NCBI GenBank assembly: GCA_021815405.1
Contig: JAKAGV010000006.1
Span: forward strand, 62,001 to 126,000
Source of the DNA: Bacteroidota bacterium
GTDB lineage: Bacteria > Bacteroidota > Ignavibacteria > Ignavibacteriales > Ignavibacteriaceae
Direction of reading: 5' to 3'
Length of the DNA: 64,000 bases
The stretch's first letter is position 1. Every line of letters begins with the position of its first letter. This document shows, in pieces, positions 45,253 to 53,026 of the stretch. A program made the position numbers and the translations under genes. Under the pieces are notes generated by a model. The model ran no database searches. It saw only the letters and a program-made list of their open reading frames with translations, and was not told the origin of the DNA.

Positions 45253-45901
45253 TTACTACTTTTATGCTTTTAATTGTTATCGCCTTGTTAAATTCTAATT
45301 CTTTAACAATTCTGTTTTCTTTTTTAATGTTTAACAGTTTATCTAAAAAGATAAAGATCTGATTGTTCAACTGTTCGAATTCATTATTAACGCCGTTGGA
45401 AATTCCGTTTAACAATTCTTCAAAAATGTACGAATCGCTTCTATTCAACTCCCGCCTTGTCTCCAGACCAACAACACGCCTAAAAAAAACATTCATAGAA
45501 GAAAAATTAAGTAACGCCGGTTCCGAGTAATAATTAATTTCTCCAATTACTGAGGATAAATCGATATAGATTTTGGGGAAAGATCCTGCAGCATTTTCTT
45601 CTTTGATCAAATTGAAATCCAGCGCGTTGATAAGACTTATGTTTTCAAGATCAATTGTTGTCCGAAACTCAATATTAGATATAATAAAATTGAGAATTAA
45701 TTTTTCATTGGCAACGCGTTTAAATTCCTTAAGTTTCCAGTTGACCTGATTAAGAAACTGTAGTGCCGGAGAAATATTTACAGAGTCATGAATATCTGCC
45801 CTCCGGTTATAAGCGGATGCAGCATTTATTCCGAAACCTGCCGGTTTAGTTGACTTGCTGTACTCGCTTCCAGCACTAATATTATCGATTTTATTTAACA
45901 T
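45245..45901 (-). CDS. Unknown protein, operon partner of the PAS kinase
   Basis: I do not recognise this 218-residue protein. The N-terminus (MLNKIDNISAGSEYSKSTKP, then RRADIHDSVNISPALQFLNQ) has the Asp-x-Val-x-Ile-Ser-Pro pattern seen in short flagellar and FlgM-like proteins. The rest is helical and charged. No signal peptide or membrane helix. Eight-base overlap with the kinase suggests a joint role, perhaps sensing motility state; this is inference. Confidence 0.6.
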   Translation of the reverse strand: MLNKIDNISAGSEYSKSTKPAGFGINAASAYNRRADIHDSVNISPALQFLNQVNWKLKEFKRVANEKLILNFIISNIEFRTTIDLENISLINALDFNLIKEENAAGSFPKIYIDLSSVIGEINYYSEPALLNFSSMNVFFRRVVGLETRRELNRSDSYIFEELLNGISNGVNNEFEQLNNQIFIFLDKLLNIKKENRIVKELEFNKAITIKSIKVVNA

Positions 45902-46080
45902 GCCAATTCCTCAACTTATAATCGAAAAATTTGGCAGAGAATTGAGTCCCTTTAAGGTTAGATTTCACAAAGATAAGGGAAATGAGTAGTATCTATCAAT
46001 AAAATTCATAGATTAAAGTTAAGATACACCTGAAATAGTCTGTAACTTTATTATTCCCCTTAAGAACTAATTTATTATTT

Positions 46081-46204
46081 ACTGAAGTTACGCAAAATGA
46101 ATAAAATGATCCATTTGTCATTCCAAACTTGTTTCGGAATCTTAATTTTTAAGCTGTTTTTAGATGCTGAAACAAGTTCAGTATGACAATTGCGTAACTT
46201 CGGT
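46081..46204. mobile_element. Non-autonomous inverted-repeat element, TGAAGTTACGCAA family
   Basis: A 124-bp element has ends ACTGAAGTTACGCAA (46081-46095) and TTGCGTAACTTCGGT (46190-46204), 14 of 15 bases complementary. The core holds GTCATTCCAAACTTGTTTCGG and GCTGAAACAAGTTCAGTATGAC, two hairpins. It has the same length and order as 22751-22874. It fills most of the gap 45902-46271; no gene there. Confidence 0.82.
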
Positions 46205-46271
46205 TATTTAGTATCTAACTGATTTGAAAGCCCAATTTCAAAAATTCTTCCTGCTTTTAACCATCATCAAA

Positions 46272-46925
46272 CTAATCAAGTTTTATCATCTTACTGTCAT
46301 CAGTATATTGAACAAGTTCCGGATTTTTAAGATGGGCTAAATCATTAGCTAAAACTTTTATCCTTTCAACCGATTCGTTGATTACTTTAAAGTCTTCACT
46401 TAAAGAATTTGATCGTTCGGACTTTAGCTCATCCTCAATATTTTTTATAGCTATCAAAAGACTGCTCAATGGATTATTTATCTTATGACCAATAGTACAA
46501 GCCATCTCCACAAGTGCCTTGCTGTGTTCAATATTTTTCAGCTCGTTCTGAAGGTTATGGATCCTAATTCCCGATCTAATTCTAGCAAGAAGTTCCTGGT
46601 TCTGAACCGGCTTAACCAAAAAATCATCTGCTCCGATATCCAATCCGGTAACTCTATCTTTAAGTGAAGCGCGAGCAGTAAGGATTATGAAATAAATTAA
46701 TTTAAATTTTTCGTCCTTCTTAACAATATTGCATAACTCAAGTCCGTCCATTACCGGCATTGTCCAATCTGCAACTATAACATCGGGAATTTCTTTATCC
46801 AGCATTTCAAGAGCTTCCTGCCCATTGGTTGCAGAAAAGACTTCAAAATTATTTTTTGTCAGCAGTTTGTTTAAGATAAAGAGAGTATCTTTCTCATCTT
46901 CAACAACTAAAATTTTATTGCTCAT
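46272..46925 (-). CDS. Receiver domain fused to a HisKA (DHp) segment, no ATPase domain
   Basis: The 217-residue protein has a receiver with D53 (VIVADWTMPVMDG) and K105. A helical tail follows with H147 in MACTIGHKINNPLSSLLIAI, an H-box of the HisKA type, ending at residue 217 without the N or G boxes of an ATPase. So it can be phosphorylated on Asp and perhaps on His, but cannot phosphorylate itself. It is the last gene of the motility cluster before a mobile element and overlaps the preceding receiver by one base. Confidence 0.87.
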   Translation of the reverse strand: MSNKILVVEDEKDTLFILNKLLTKNNFEVFSATNGQEALEMLDKEIPDVIVADWTMPVMDGLELCNIVKKDEKFKLIYFIILTARASLKDRVTGLDIGADDFLVKPVQNQELLARIRSGIRIHNLQNELKNIEHSKALVEMACTIGHKINNPLSSLLIAIKNIEDELKSERSNSLSEDFKVINESVERIKVLANDLAHLKNPELVQYTDDSKMIKLD

Positions 46926-47317
46926 TAATTTGCTACCAAATCATTTACTTTTTCAATCAATATATTGAAATCAACAATAGGCTTCGTTATATAATCGTCC
47001 GCCAGGCTTTCTTTATAAAACTCATTACCTTTGATAGAAGGAGAATAAGCGGTTACGAGCATTACAGGAATCCGTGAAAATTTTTCATTTCGCTTTATAA
47101 GCCCTGATAATTTTACACCGTCGATTTTATCTCCCTTAAGATAAGTATTCTTTAAATTTATATCCATAATAATCAAACTTACATCAGTTGAGTCTAAAAT
47201 ATCAAGCACTTTATCACCGTCTTCCATCACAAGTGGATTATAACCCGCTCTCTTAAATATGAAACGATAAAAATCCACAGTAAAAGGATCATCTTCTACT
47301 ATTAAAATATTTCTCAT
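46925..47317 (-). CDS. Stand-alone receiver (response regulator)
   Basis: The 130-residue protein is a single receiver domain: acidic pair ED at 8-9, phospho-acceptor D52 (LIIMDINLKN), VTAYSP, and K near 116 (DYITKPI). There is an insert (LKNTYLKGDKIDG) after the Asp, longer than in CheY. No output domain, so it acts by binding a partner, such as the motor or the DHp protein. Overlaps motB by 4 bp and the next gene by one base. Confidence 0.88.
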   Translation of the reverse strand: MRNILIVEDDPFTVDFYRFIFKRAGYNPLVMEDGDKVLDILDSTDVSLIIMDINLKNTYLKGDKIDGVKLSGLIKRNEKFSRIPVMLVTAYSPSIKGNEFYKESLADDYITKPIVDFNILIEKVNDLVAN

Positions 47318-48090
47318 TGTGATTTATCCAAGTATTTTACTATAATACTAATTCTTCTATTTACAAAGCTGAAGGGATCAGCTTTGTCGCGGAGCCTTCT
47401 ATCTGCATAGCCTCTAACCTGATCAATTTGCCCTTCGTTTAATTTATCAGATGTCAACGCACGCCTGGCAGAATTAGCCCGGTCGGCACTTAGGTCAAAA
47501 TTATTATATCCATCTTTACCATTGACATAAGGTCTGGAATCAGTGTGTCCTTCAATTATAATTTTGTTAGGAAGTGTTGAAAGCTCGTCGCCAATCTTTT
47601 GCAGAAGCATAAATGCCTCTTTAGTAAGCTTTGCGGTGCCAATTTCAAAAAATAAATTCCTTGCTGAGTCTATTATCTCAATCTTAAGTCCCTCTTTAAC
47701 AAATTCAATTTTAATTTGTCCTGAAATATTTTTAAATGCCGGATTAGCAGAGATCTCTCCCATTAATTTATCTCCCATTTCCTTTAGTATTTTCATTTCG
47801 GTTGCCCTTGCATCCTGAATACTATTATTTTCAATTTTAATTATACTTTTACTATCACCGGATAAAATATCCTTTCCTTTATTTGAAAAACCAATTGGAT
47901 TCTTAAAATAGTTTGCCACCATTTTCTGCACTTTTTCACTCTGGCTCATAACCCAAAGAACGATAAATAAAGCCATCATTGCAGTGACAAAATCAGCGTA
48001 AGCCACTTTCCAGGCTCCGCCATGTGCACCGCCATGCTTTTTTACTTTTTTTATAATCCGCGGAGGAAGGTCATTACCGTCGGAGATCAT
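47314..48090 (-). CDS. motB: Flagellar stator protein MotB (pair 1, proton-type)
   Basis: The 258-residue protein has the MotB leader KKHGGAHGGAWKVAYADFVT with essential D33 in the single membrane helix (to about residue 48). The plug region follows, then an OmpA-like peptidoglycan-binding domain (IIIEGHTDSRPY near 165, LSADRANSARRAL near 190). The AYADFVTAMMALF sequence resembles proton-driven MotB of enterobacteria. Overlaps the receiver gene by 4 bp and follows motA by 1 bp. Confidence 0.93.
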   Translation of the reverse strand: MISDGNDLPPRIIKKVKKHGGAHGGAWKVAYADFVTAMMALFIVLWVMSQSEKVQKMVANYFKNPIGFSNKGKDILSGDSKSIIKIENNSIQDARATEMKILKEMGDKLMGEISANPAFKNISGQIKIEFVKEGLKIEIIDSARNLFFEIGTAKLTKEAFMLLQKIGDELSTLPNKIIIEGHTDSRPYVNGKDGYNNFDLSADRANSARRALTSDKLNEGQIDQVRGYADRRLRDKADPFSFVNRRISIIVKYLDKSQ

Positions 48091-48091
48091 T

Positions 48092-48946
48092 TTAACTCTT
48101 TCCTCTTACATAATTTTCAAGTTCGGAGAAAGTTGGTCTGTCGTCCGAAAAAATTGTACGCCTTGCTATCTCAATTGCAATGATTGGCGGATTACCTTTT
48201 GCGTAAGCAACAATACATGCCTTTATTGTATAAAAAACTCTAATCCTATTTTCAATATTATGCTCAAGGTTTGCAGCCAATGGATTTACGAAACCATAAG
48301 CAGTAAGAACACCCAGAAAAGTACCAACTAATGCAGCTGCAACGTGCTCACCAACCACTTCAGCTCCTTTATCAATTGAAGCCATCGTTACAATAATTCC
48401 AAGTACTGCTGCAACAATTCCTAAACCGGGAAGAGAATCGCCTACTCTTGAAAGTGTAGCCGGAACTGGCTTTGATTCAATTTCATAAGTTTCAATTTCC
48501 GTATCTATCAGATCCTCAAGCTCGTGAGGTGGTACTCCGCCGGAAAGCATTACCTTCATCGTATCGGCAAAAAAGTTTCGCATCATTTCATTTCCAACAA
48601 ATTTTTTATTCTGCGAAAGGATATCGCTTTCAAGAGGATTCTCAATGTGCTTTTCAATTGCAAGCAAGCCGTCCCTTTGAGCTAAAAGGAAAAGCTCATT
48701 GAATGATTTTAGCAATACCAGATAATCCTGCTTTGTAAAATGATTCGGTTTTAACGCCTTAGGAATTTCCGCTATAATTTTTTTTACTAATGAAAGCGGC
48801 GAGGCAATTAAGATGCTTCCGATTGCGGCTCCGCCGATAATCATTATCTCCGACCACTGTAAAAGAAGGATTAAATTTCCTCCGGCAAATAAAAATCCGG
48901 CAATAACTGCTATAACTACTATTGCTATTCCAATTAATAAAAACAT
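48092..48946 (-). CDS. motA: Flagellar stator protein MotA (pair 1)
   Basis: The 284-residue protein has four membrane helices and MotA signatures: LLLQWSEIMIIGGAAIGSIL at the start, VGDSLPGLGIVAAVLGIIVTM near 170-190, VAAALVGTFLGVLTAYGFVNP near 205-225. The longer form matches the enterobacterial-type MotA of about 290 residues. It forms the ion channel with MotB that drives the motor. Starts 1 bp after the receiver-Hpt gene. Confidence 0.93.
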   Translation of the reverse strand: MFLLIGIAIVVIAVIAGFLFAGGNLILLLQWSEIMIIGGAAIGSILIASPLSLVKKIIAEIPKALKPNHFTKQDYLVLLKSFNELFLLAQRDGLLAIEKHIENPLESDILSQNKKFVGNEMMRNFFADTMKVMLSGGVPPHELEDLIDTEIETYEIESKPVPATLSRVGDSLPGLGIVAAVLGIIVTMASIDKGAEVVGEHVAAALVGTFLGVLTAYGFVNPLAANLEHNIENRIRVFYTIKACIVAYAKGNPPIIAIEIARRTIFSDDRPTFSELENYVRGKS

Positions 48947-48947
48947 A

Positions 48948-49670
48948 TTATTTTTCTATTTCCGAAATCGATTCTTCTATTTCACTCACTATTTTAAAAA
49001 TCTGGCTGCACATATTTTTCATTTGTTCCCAATTTATAATCGTGCCTCCTAATTGATCTTCGACTATTCCGCTGATAACGGTTAATTGCGGATAGCCGAT
49101 GGAACCGCCTGCGCCTTTAAATTCATGAACAATAAACCTTAATGCATCTTTGTCGTTTCTCTCAAGAGCTTCTAAAATTGCTTCTTTCTTTACCGGATAG
49201 CTTTTTAAGAACAGTCCGACTAGCTTTTTTCTAATTTCATCAGTCTCCGAATTTGAAAACGTCTTTGCTTTTTTCGCCTTCTGCAAAAAGCCCGGACCGA
49301 GAAGCTCAGTAACATTTTTAATAATTATTTCCTTTTGAAGGGGCTTAGACATTACCCTGTCTGCACCCGCTTCAATTGATGCAAGTACGTTGGTTCGGTT
49401 CGTATTTCCGCTTATTACTATTACCGGAATCCTCTTTACTTCTTCAATCATCTTAATTACTTGAAGCATTTTTACTCCATCAAGATTAGGCATCATAAGA
49501 TCAAGAAAAATAATTGAAGGCTTGTGCTCTTGGGCTTTCTGGATACCTTCAAGACCGTCTGTGCAAGTAATTACTTCAAAATTATAATCGCTGAAAAAAT
49601 TTTTCAGTGAAAACCTAATAATATCGGAATCGTCAACTACAAGGATCTTTATTTTATTTTCATTGCTCAT
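48948..49670 (-). CDS. Receiver-Hpt fusion protein
   Basis: The 240-residue protein has an N-terminal receiver (D57 in IIFLDLMMPNLDG, K109) and a C-terminal Hpt domain with H182 in IVHEFKGAGGSIGYPQL. It can therefore accept a phosphoryl group on Asp and pass it by His, the middle step of a phosphorelay. It is flanked by csrA (11-bp overlap) and motA. No kinase is fused, so phosphate must come from another protein. Confidence 0.9.
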   Translation of the reverse strand: MSNENKIKILVVDDSDIIRFSLKNFFSDYNFEVITCTDGLEGIQKAQEHKPSIIFLDLMMPNLDGVKMLQVIKMIEEVKRIPVIVISGNTNRTNVLASIEAGADRVMSKPLQKEIIIKNVTELLGPGFLQKAKKAKTFSNSETDEIRKKLVGLFLKSYPVKKEAILEALERNDKDALRFIVHEFKGAGGSIGYPQLTVISGIVEDQLGGTIINWEQMKNMCSQIFKIVSEIEESISEIEK

Positions 49671-49914
49671 TCGAAATCTTTCTGATTTGATTTGCTTTTA
49701 ACTTCGAAGAATCAATAGGCTTAACGGTGCTTTGCTTTGATGCCTCAATAGTTACCTGTTTTACCTTCTCATAAACTTCATTTCTAAAAATCTCAACATT
49801 CGCAGGTGCACTTATTCCTAGCTTTACCTGCCCTTCAGAAATCGATAGAATTTTTATTGAAATTTCTGATCCTATTTTTATTTCTTCATCTAATTTTCTT
49901 GTTAATATTAACAT
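49660..49914 (-). CDS. csrA: Carbon storage regulator CsrA
   Basis: The 84-residue protein has the CsrA core MLILTRKLDEEIKIGSEISI and GQVKLGISAPANVEIFRNEVYEKV. The C-terminal about 25 residues are an extension beyond the usual approximately 60. CsrA binds GGA motifs in mRNA leaders, blocking translation, flagellin mRNA in particular. It lies next to fliW, whose product sequesters it; the pair usually couples flagellin translation to export. Overlaps the receiver-Hpt start by 11 bp. Confidence 0.93.
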   Translation of the reverse strand: MLILTRKLDEEIKIGSEISIKILSISEGQVKLGISAPANVEIFRNEVYEKVKQVTIEASKQSTVKPIDSSKLKANQIRKISNEQ

Positions 49915-49929
49915 ATTCGTCCCTGCCTT

Positions 49930-50316
49930 CTAATCTTTAAAAAGATTGTAATTTACAGGGTACTTTTCAGTATCGAGTATTTTCTGGAAACCGCTCTTTC
50001 TTGTCTGATCAATATAAACCGGAGCTTTCATGTTAACTGTTATTTTAAGGATTTCCGGATTCATTGTCACAATTCCGAATGCCTCGTTATCTTCTTCCTG
50101 CGGAAACTTATCGTCAATCAAACGCAGACCGACTAATGGGAAAACAATTTCCGGGACATCAATCGAAGTCAGCCAGTAAAATAGTTCATCGTCAACTTTG
50201 ATCAGAAGAAAATCTTTAAGGTTCTCGAAGCCGAACAGCCCCGCTCCGAACTTAATTATAAGATCTCTGTCAAATTCTATTTCGCCGAACTGGCGTGTTT
50301 TTATTTTCATAGACAT
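49930..50316 (-). CDS. fliW: Flagellar assembly factor FliW
   Basis: The roughly 128-residue protein has the FliW core: TRQFGEIEFDRDLIIKFGAGLFGFENLKDFLLI and YWLTSIDVPEIVFPLV. FliW binds CsrA and flagellin, relieving CsrA repression when filament is exported. I start at the ATG at 50316, which overlaps the motB stop as TGATG; a GTG one codon before is possible. 15 bp before csrA. Confidence 0.92.
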   Translation of the reverse strand: MSMKIKTRQFGEIEFDRDLIIKFGAGLFGFENLKDFLLIKVDDELFYWLTSIDVPEIVFPLVGLRLIDDKFPQEEDNEAFGIVTMNPEILKITVNMKAPVYIDQTRKSGFQKILDTEKYPVNYNLFKD

Positions 50317-51164
50317 CACTTTTTTATTATAACAATATCAACTCTTCTGTTTAATGCTCTCCCTTCGGGAGTATCATTCGAGGCAATTGGCTTATATTCC
50401 GAATAACCAACAATTGAAACTTTATCCGGCTTAAGTCCTTCAGTCTTTATTAAATCATATGCCGTATTTAAGGCGCGTGCAACCGAAAGATGCCAGTTTG
50501 ACGGAAAACTTTTAGTGTTAATCGGAACATCATCGGTATGCCCTTCAACTCTAATATCGTTGGGCAGCTCTTTCAGCAAAGTTGCCAGCCTATGAAGAAC
50601 GACCTCAGAATTTGTCGTCAAATCCGCGCTACCTGATGGAAACAAAACATCATCAAGAATATGAATAGTAACGCCTCGTTTATTTTCTTCCAGCCTGATT
50701 GAATTGTTATAATGATATTTTTCAATCAGACTGTTTAGTTCCGATTTTAAATTTCCCTCCGGACCCGGCATAACGGCGGAAGTTCCGCTTGTTTTAATAG
50801 CAACAATTTTTCCTTTATTCCCAAAAACATCCCCCATCACAGTAATCATTTTATGATACTTGTTAACATCAATTTTCGAGATCGCATATAAAATGATAAA
50901 CAGACCCAGAAGCAGCGTAATTAAGTCTGCATAAGTAATCAGGTATCTGTCTTTATCACCTGATTCTACAAAAGGATTCTCCTCAGCATCTAAGAACTCA
51001 TCAACATTAATTGTTCTCTTTGTGGCAGCAGGCTTATCAGCCTTGCCTTCACCACCGAAGGAATCTCGCCGCTCTGAAGAGCTAGAATACCCTCCAAAGA
51101 AATCTCCATCATGTGCTTTTCTTCTAAGTGGCACTTCTTTAGTTTGTCGCCTATTGGTAACCAT
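50316..51164 (-). CDS. motB: Flagellar stator protein MotB (pair 2)
   Basis: The 282-residue protein has essential D80 in the membrane helix (YLITYADLITLLLGLFIILYAIS). The OmpA-like domain follows (IRVEGHTDDVPI near 200, LSVARALNTAYDLI). The sequence around the Asp is more like PomB/MotS than enterobacterial MotB. The only in-frame ATG is at 51164, which overlaps the end of motA pair 2 by 175 bp; no other ATG, GTG or TTG occurs between it and the helix. The first about 58 residues are thus overprinted on MotA or an unusual start is used. Confidence 0.9.
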   Translation of the reverse strand: MVTNRRQTKEVPLRRKAHDGDFFGGYSSSSERRDSFGGEGKADKPAATKRTINVDEFLDAEENPFVESGDKDRYLITYADLITLLLGLFIILYAISKIDVNKYHKMITVMGDVFGNKGKIVAIKTSGTSAVMPGPEGNLKSELNSLIEKYHYNNSIRLEENKRGVTIHILDDVLFPSGSADLTTNSEVVLHRLATLLKELPNDIRVEGHTDDVPINTKSFPSNWHLSVARALNTAYDLIKTEGLKPDKVSIVGYSEYKPIASNDTPEGRALNRRVDIVIIKK

Positions 51165-51769
51165 AAAATATTAGCGCTGAACACGCCCCACAAAGTTGCA
51201 ATAAAAGCCGAAGCTATATTTTTAATTAACGAATTCGGATCGCCGCCTGCGTTAGCAAGCGTCATTATCAAGCCCATAACCGTACCGATAATTCCCATTG
51301 TAGGCGCATATCCGCCCATCTTGCTGAAGATAAAAATATTTGAGTAATGCCTTTCCTGCATCGCCTTAATTTCCAGTGCAGCAAGATTCTGAACTGAATC
51401 TGCGTCGCTTCCATCTATTACATATCTTAGAAGCTTCTTCGGAAAAAGGTACTCAAGGTTATCAACTCTCTTTTCGATTGATAACAATCCTTCTTTTCTT
51501 GATATTATCGAAAAATCTACCAGATTATTTATGAGTGATTTGAGATTATATTTTCTAGGGAAGTATGCCAGAACAATCAGGTGGAAAATATTTTTAAATC
51601 TGTCGAGACCAAATCCAATAATAACAGCAGCAAATGTTCCTCCGAAAACTACAATTAGAGGTGGAATCAGGAACAGCTTTTCGAAAGCGCCGCCTTCCAT
51701 AAAGAATGCGCCGAAGATAGAAAAAATTCCAAGCAGAAGCCCACTTATTGTAGAAAATTTTCTGCTCAT
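50990..51769 (-). CDS. motA: Flagellar stator protein MotA (pair 2)
   Basis: The 259-residue protein is the shorter MotA form with four membrane helices: LLLGIFSIFGAFFMEGG, IPPLIVVFGGTFAAVIIGFG, GGYAPTMGIIGTVMGLIMTL, SAFIATLWGVFSANILWLP. The C-terminal EGILALQSGEIPSVVKARL, which MotA family members normally carry, lies inside the overlap with motB, so that end is real. Start overlaps flgL stop by 4 bp. Confidence 0.92.
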   Translation of the reverse strand: MSRKFSTISGLLLGIFSIFGAFFMEGGAFEKLFLIPPLIVVFGGTFAAVIIGFGLDRFKNIFHLIVLAYFPRKYNLKSLINNLVDFSIISRKEGLLSIEKRVDNLEYLFPKKLLRYVIDGSDADSVQNLAALEIKAMQERHYSNIFIFSKMGGYAPTMGIIGTVMGLIMTLANAGGDPNSLIKNIASAFIATLWGVFSANILWLPIGDKLKKCHLEEKHMMEISLEGILALQSGEIPSVVKARLISLLPQREQLMLMSS

Positions 51770-53022
51770 ATATAATTCAACAAAGATTGAGTTGAAACCA
51801 TCCCAGCCATTTTATAAATCATCTGCAAAAGAGTTTCCTGATTTTGAAGATCCATAACAGACTGTGCAATGTCGACTCCTTGCACATTGGAAACCATTGT
51901 TTTTAACTGCGTCTGCTGGTTGGTTAATAAGTTCTTAGTATTTGATAATTGATTTTCAATATTTCCGGCTTTTGAAATGTTATTTGTTAAGCGGCTGTTA
52001 AAATTAGATACACTTTGCACCAGCGAAGGATCAGGAGTTTTGCCTGCCTTTAATTGATTTACAATTGAAATCAGAGTGTTAAAAATATCTGTCTGCTGAT
52101 TAGCAGAAAAGTTCAGAGAAGTAGTACCGCTTACTTCACTAACTGTGGTAGGATCAAAAGAGAAGTCGATATTTTTACTTCCTACTTCAATATGAATCGG
52201 TGCAGGCGTTTGATTATTAATTGTTTGAAGTTTGCCGGTTGATGAATTAAAAACCATCGTCTCTGCAGCAGGCGGTGCTGAAAGAACCGAGTTGTTACTG
52301 CTGTCTAAGATATCATAAGTCATTCTGTAAGTATCAGCTGCTGTCTTTGTATAATTTACTTTAAAATTATATTGATTGCCCTGAGCATCATAAACGTTTG
52401 TTTGACTGCTAACAGTTCCGCCTATTGCTGTACCGGAATCTATGGTTCCGTTTTGAGTAACAATTGTTCCGAATACTTCGGTGCCGGTCATGTTTATCTG
52501 CTGCTGTATATTATTTGAGGTTGTGATTTTCTGGGCTCCCGAAACATCGCTTACCTGAACGGCAACCGCAGTATTACTAGCATTCATTGCATACGGCGCC
52601 GCTGAAAAATCTGTCCCGCCAAAAACATATTTGCCGTCTGATTGGGTATTGGCAAGATTTATAATAGTCTGGAGAGATTGATTTATTTGATCGGCAAAGC
52701 TGTTGAGATTAGTACTATTGGCTGCATTGTTAACACTTGTTAAGTCATTCAGTACATTAGTAATTTCCGATTGGATGTTCTGCATTGTACTTGTTGTATC
52801 CTGAATAAAGGAGCTGCCGTTATCAATGTTCGAAAAATAAGTATTCATTTGTTGAAGCTGTGTATTCCATTGAATGATATTAGAAGTACCGCCGGGAGAA
52901 TCAGACGGTTGTTGAATTTTATTGCCTGTAGCAATTTCATTCTGCAAATTATCTACTTTACTTTTTGCCGCAGTTAGATTATTTAGATAATCCGTTGCTA
53001 ATGTTATATCCGAAACTCTCAT
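51766..53022 (-). CDS. flgL: Flagellar hook-associated protein FlgL
   Basis: The 418-residue protein has a flagellin-like N-terminus (RVSDITLATDYLNNLTAAKSKVDNLQNEIATGNKI) and C-terminus (MDLQNQETLLQMIYKMAGMVSTQSLLNYI), with a variable Ser/Thr-rich middle. Longer than the typical approximately 300-residue FlgL because of that insert. HAP3 joins hook and filament. Four-base overlap with motA; 4 bp after flgK. Confidence 0.9.
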   Translation of the reverse strand: MRVSDITLATDYLNNLTAAKSKVDNLQNEIATGNKIQQPSDSPGGTSNIIQWNTQLQQMNTYFSNIDNGSSFIQDTTSTMQNIQSEITNVLNDLTSVNNAANSTNLNSFADQINQSLQTIINLANTQSDGKYVFGGTDFSAAPYAMNASNTAVAVQVSDVSGAQKITTSNNIQQQINMTGTEVFGTIVTQNGTIDSGTAIGGTVSSQTNVYDAQGNQYNFKVNYTKTAADTYRMTYDILDSSNNSVLSAPPAAETMVFNSSTGKLQTINNQTPAPIHIEVGSKNIDFSFDPTTVSEVSGTTSLNFSANQQTDIFNTLISIVNQLKAGKTPDPSLVQSVSNFNSRLTNNISKAGNIENQLSNTKNLLTNQQTQLKTMVSNVQGVDIAQSVMDLQNQETLLQMIYKMAGMVSTQSLLNYI

Positions 53023-53026
53023 AACT

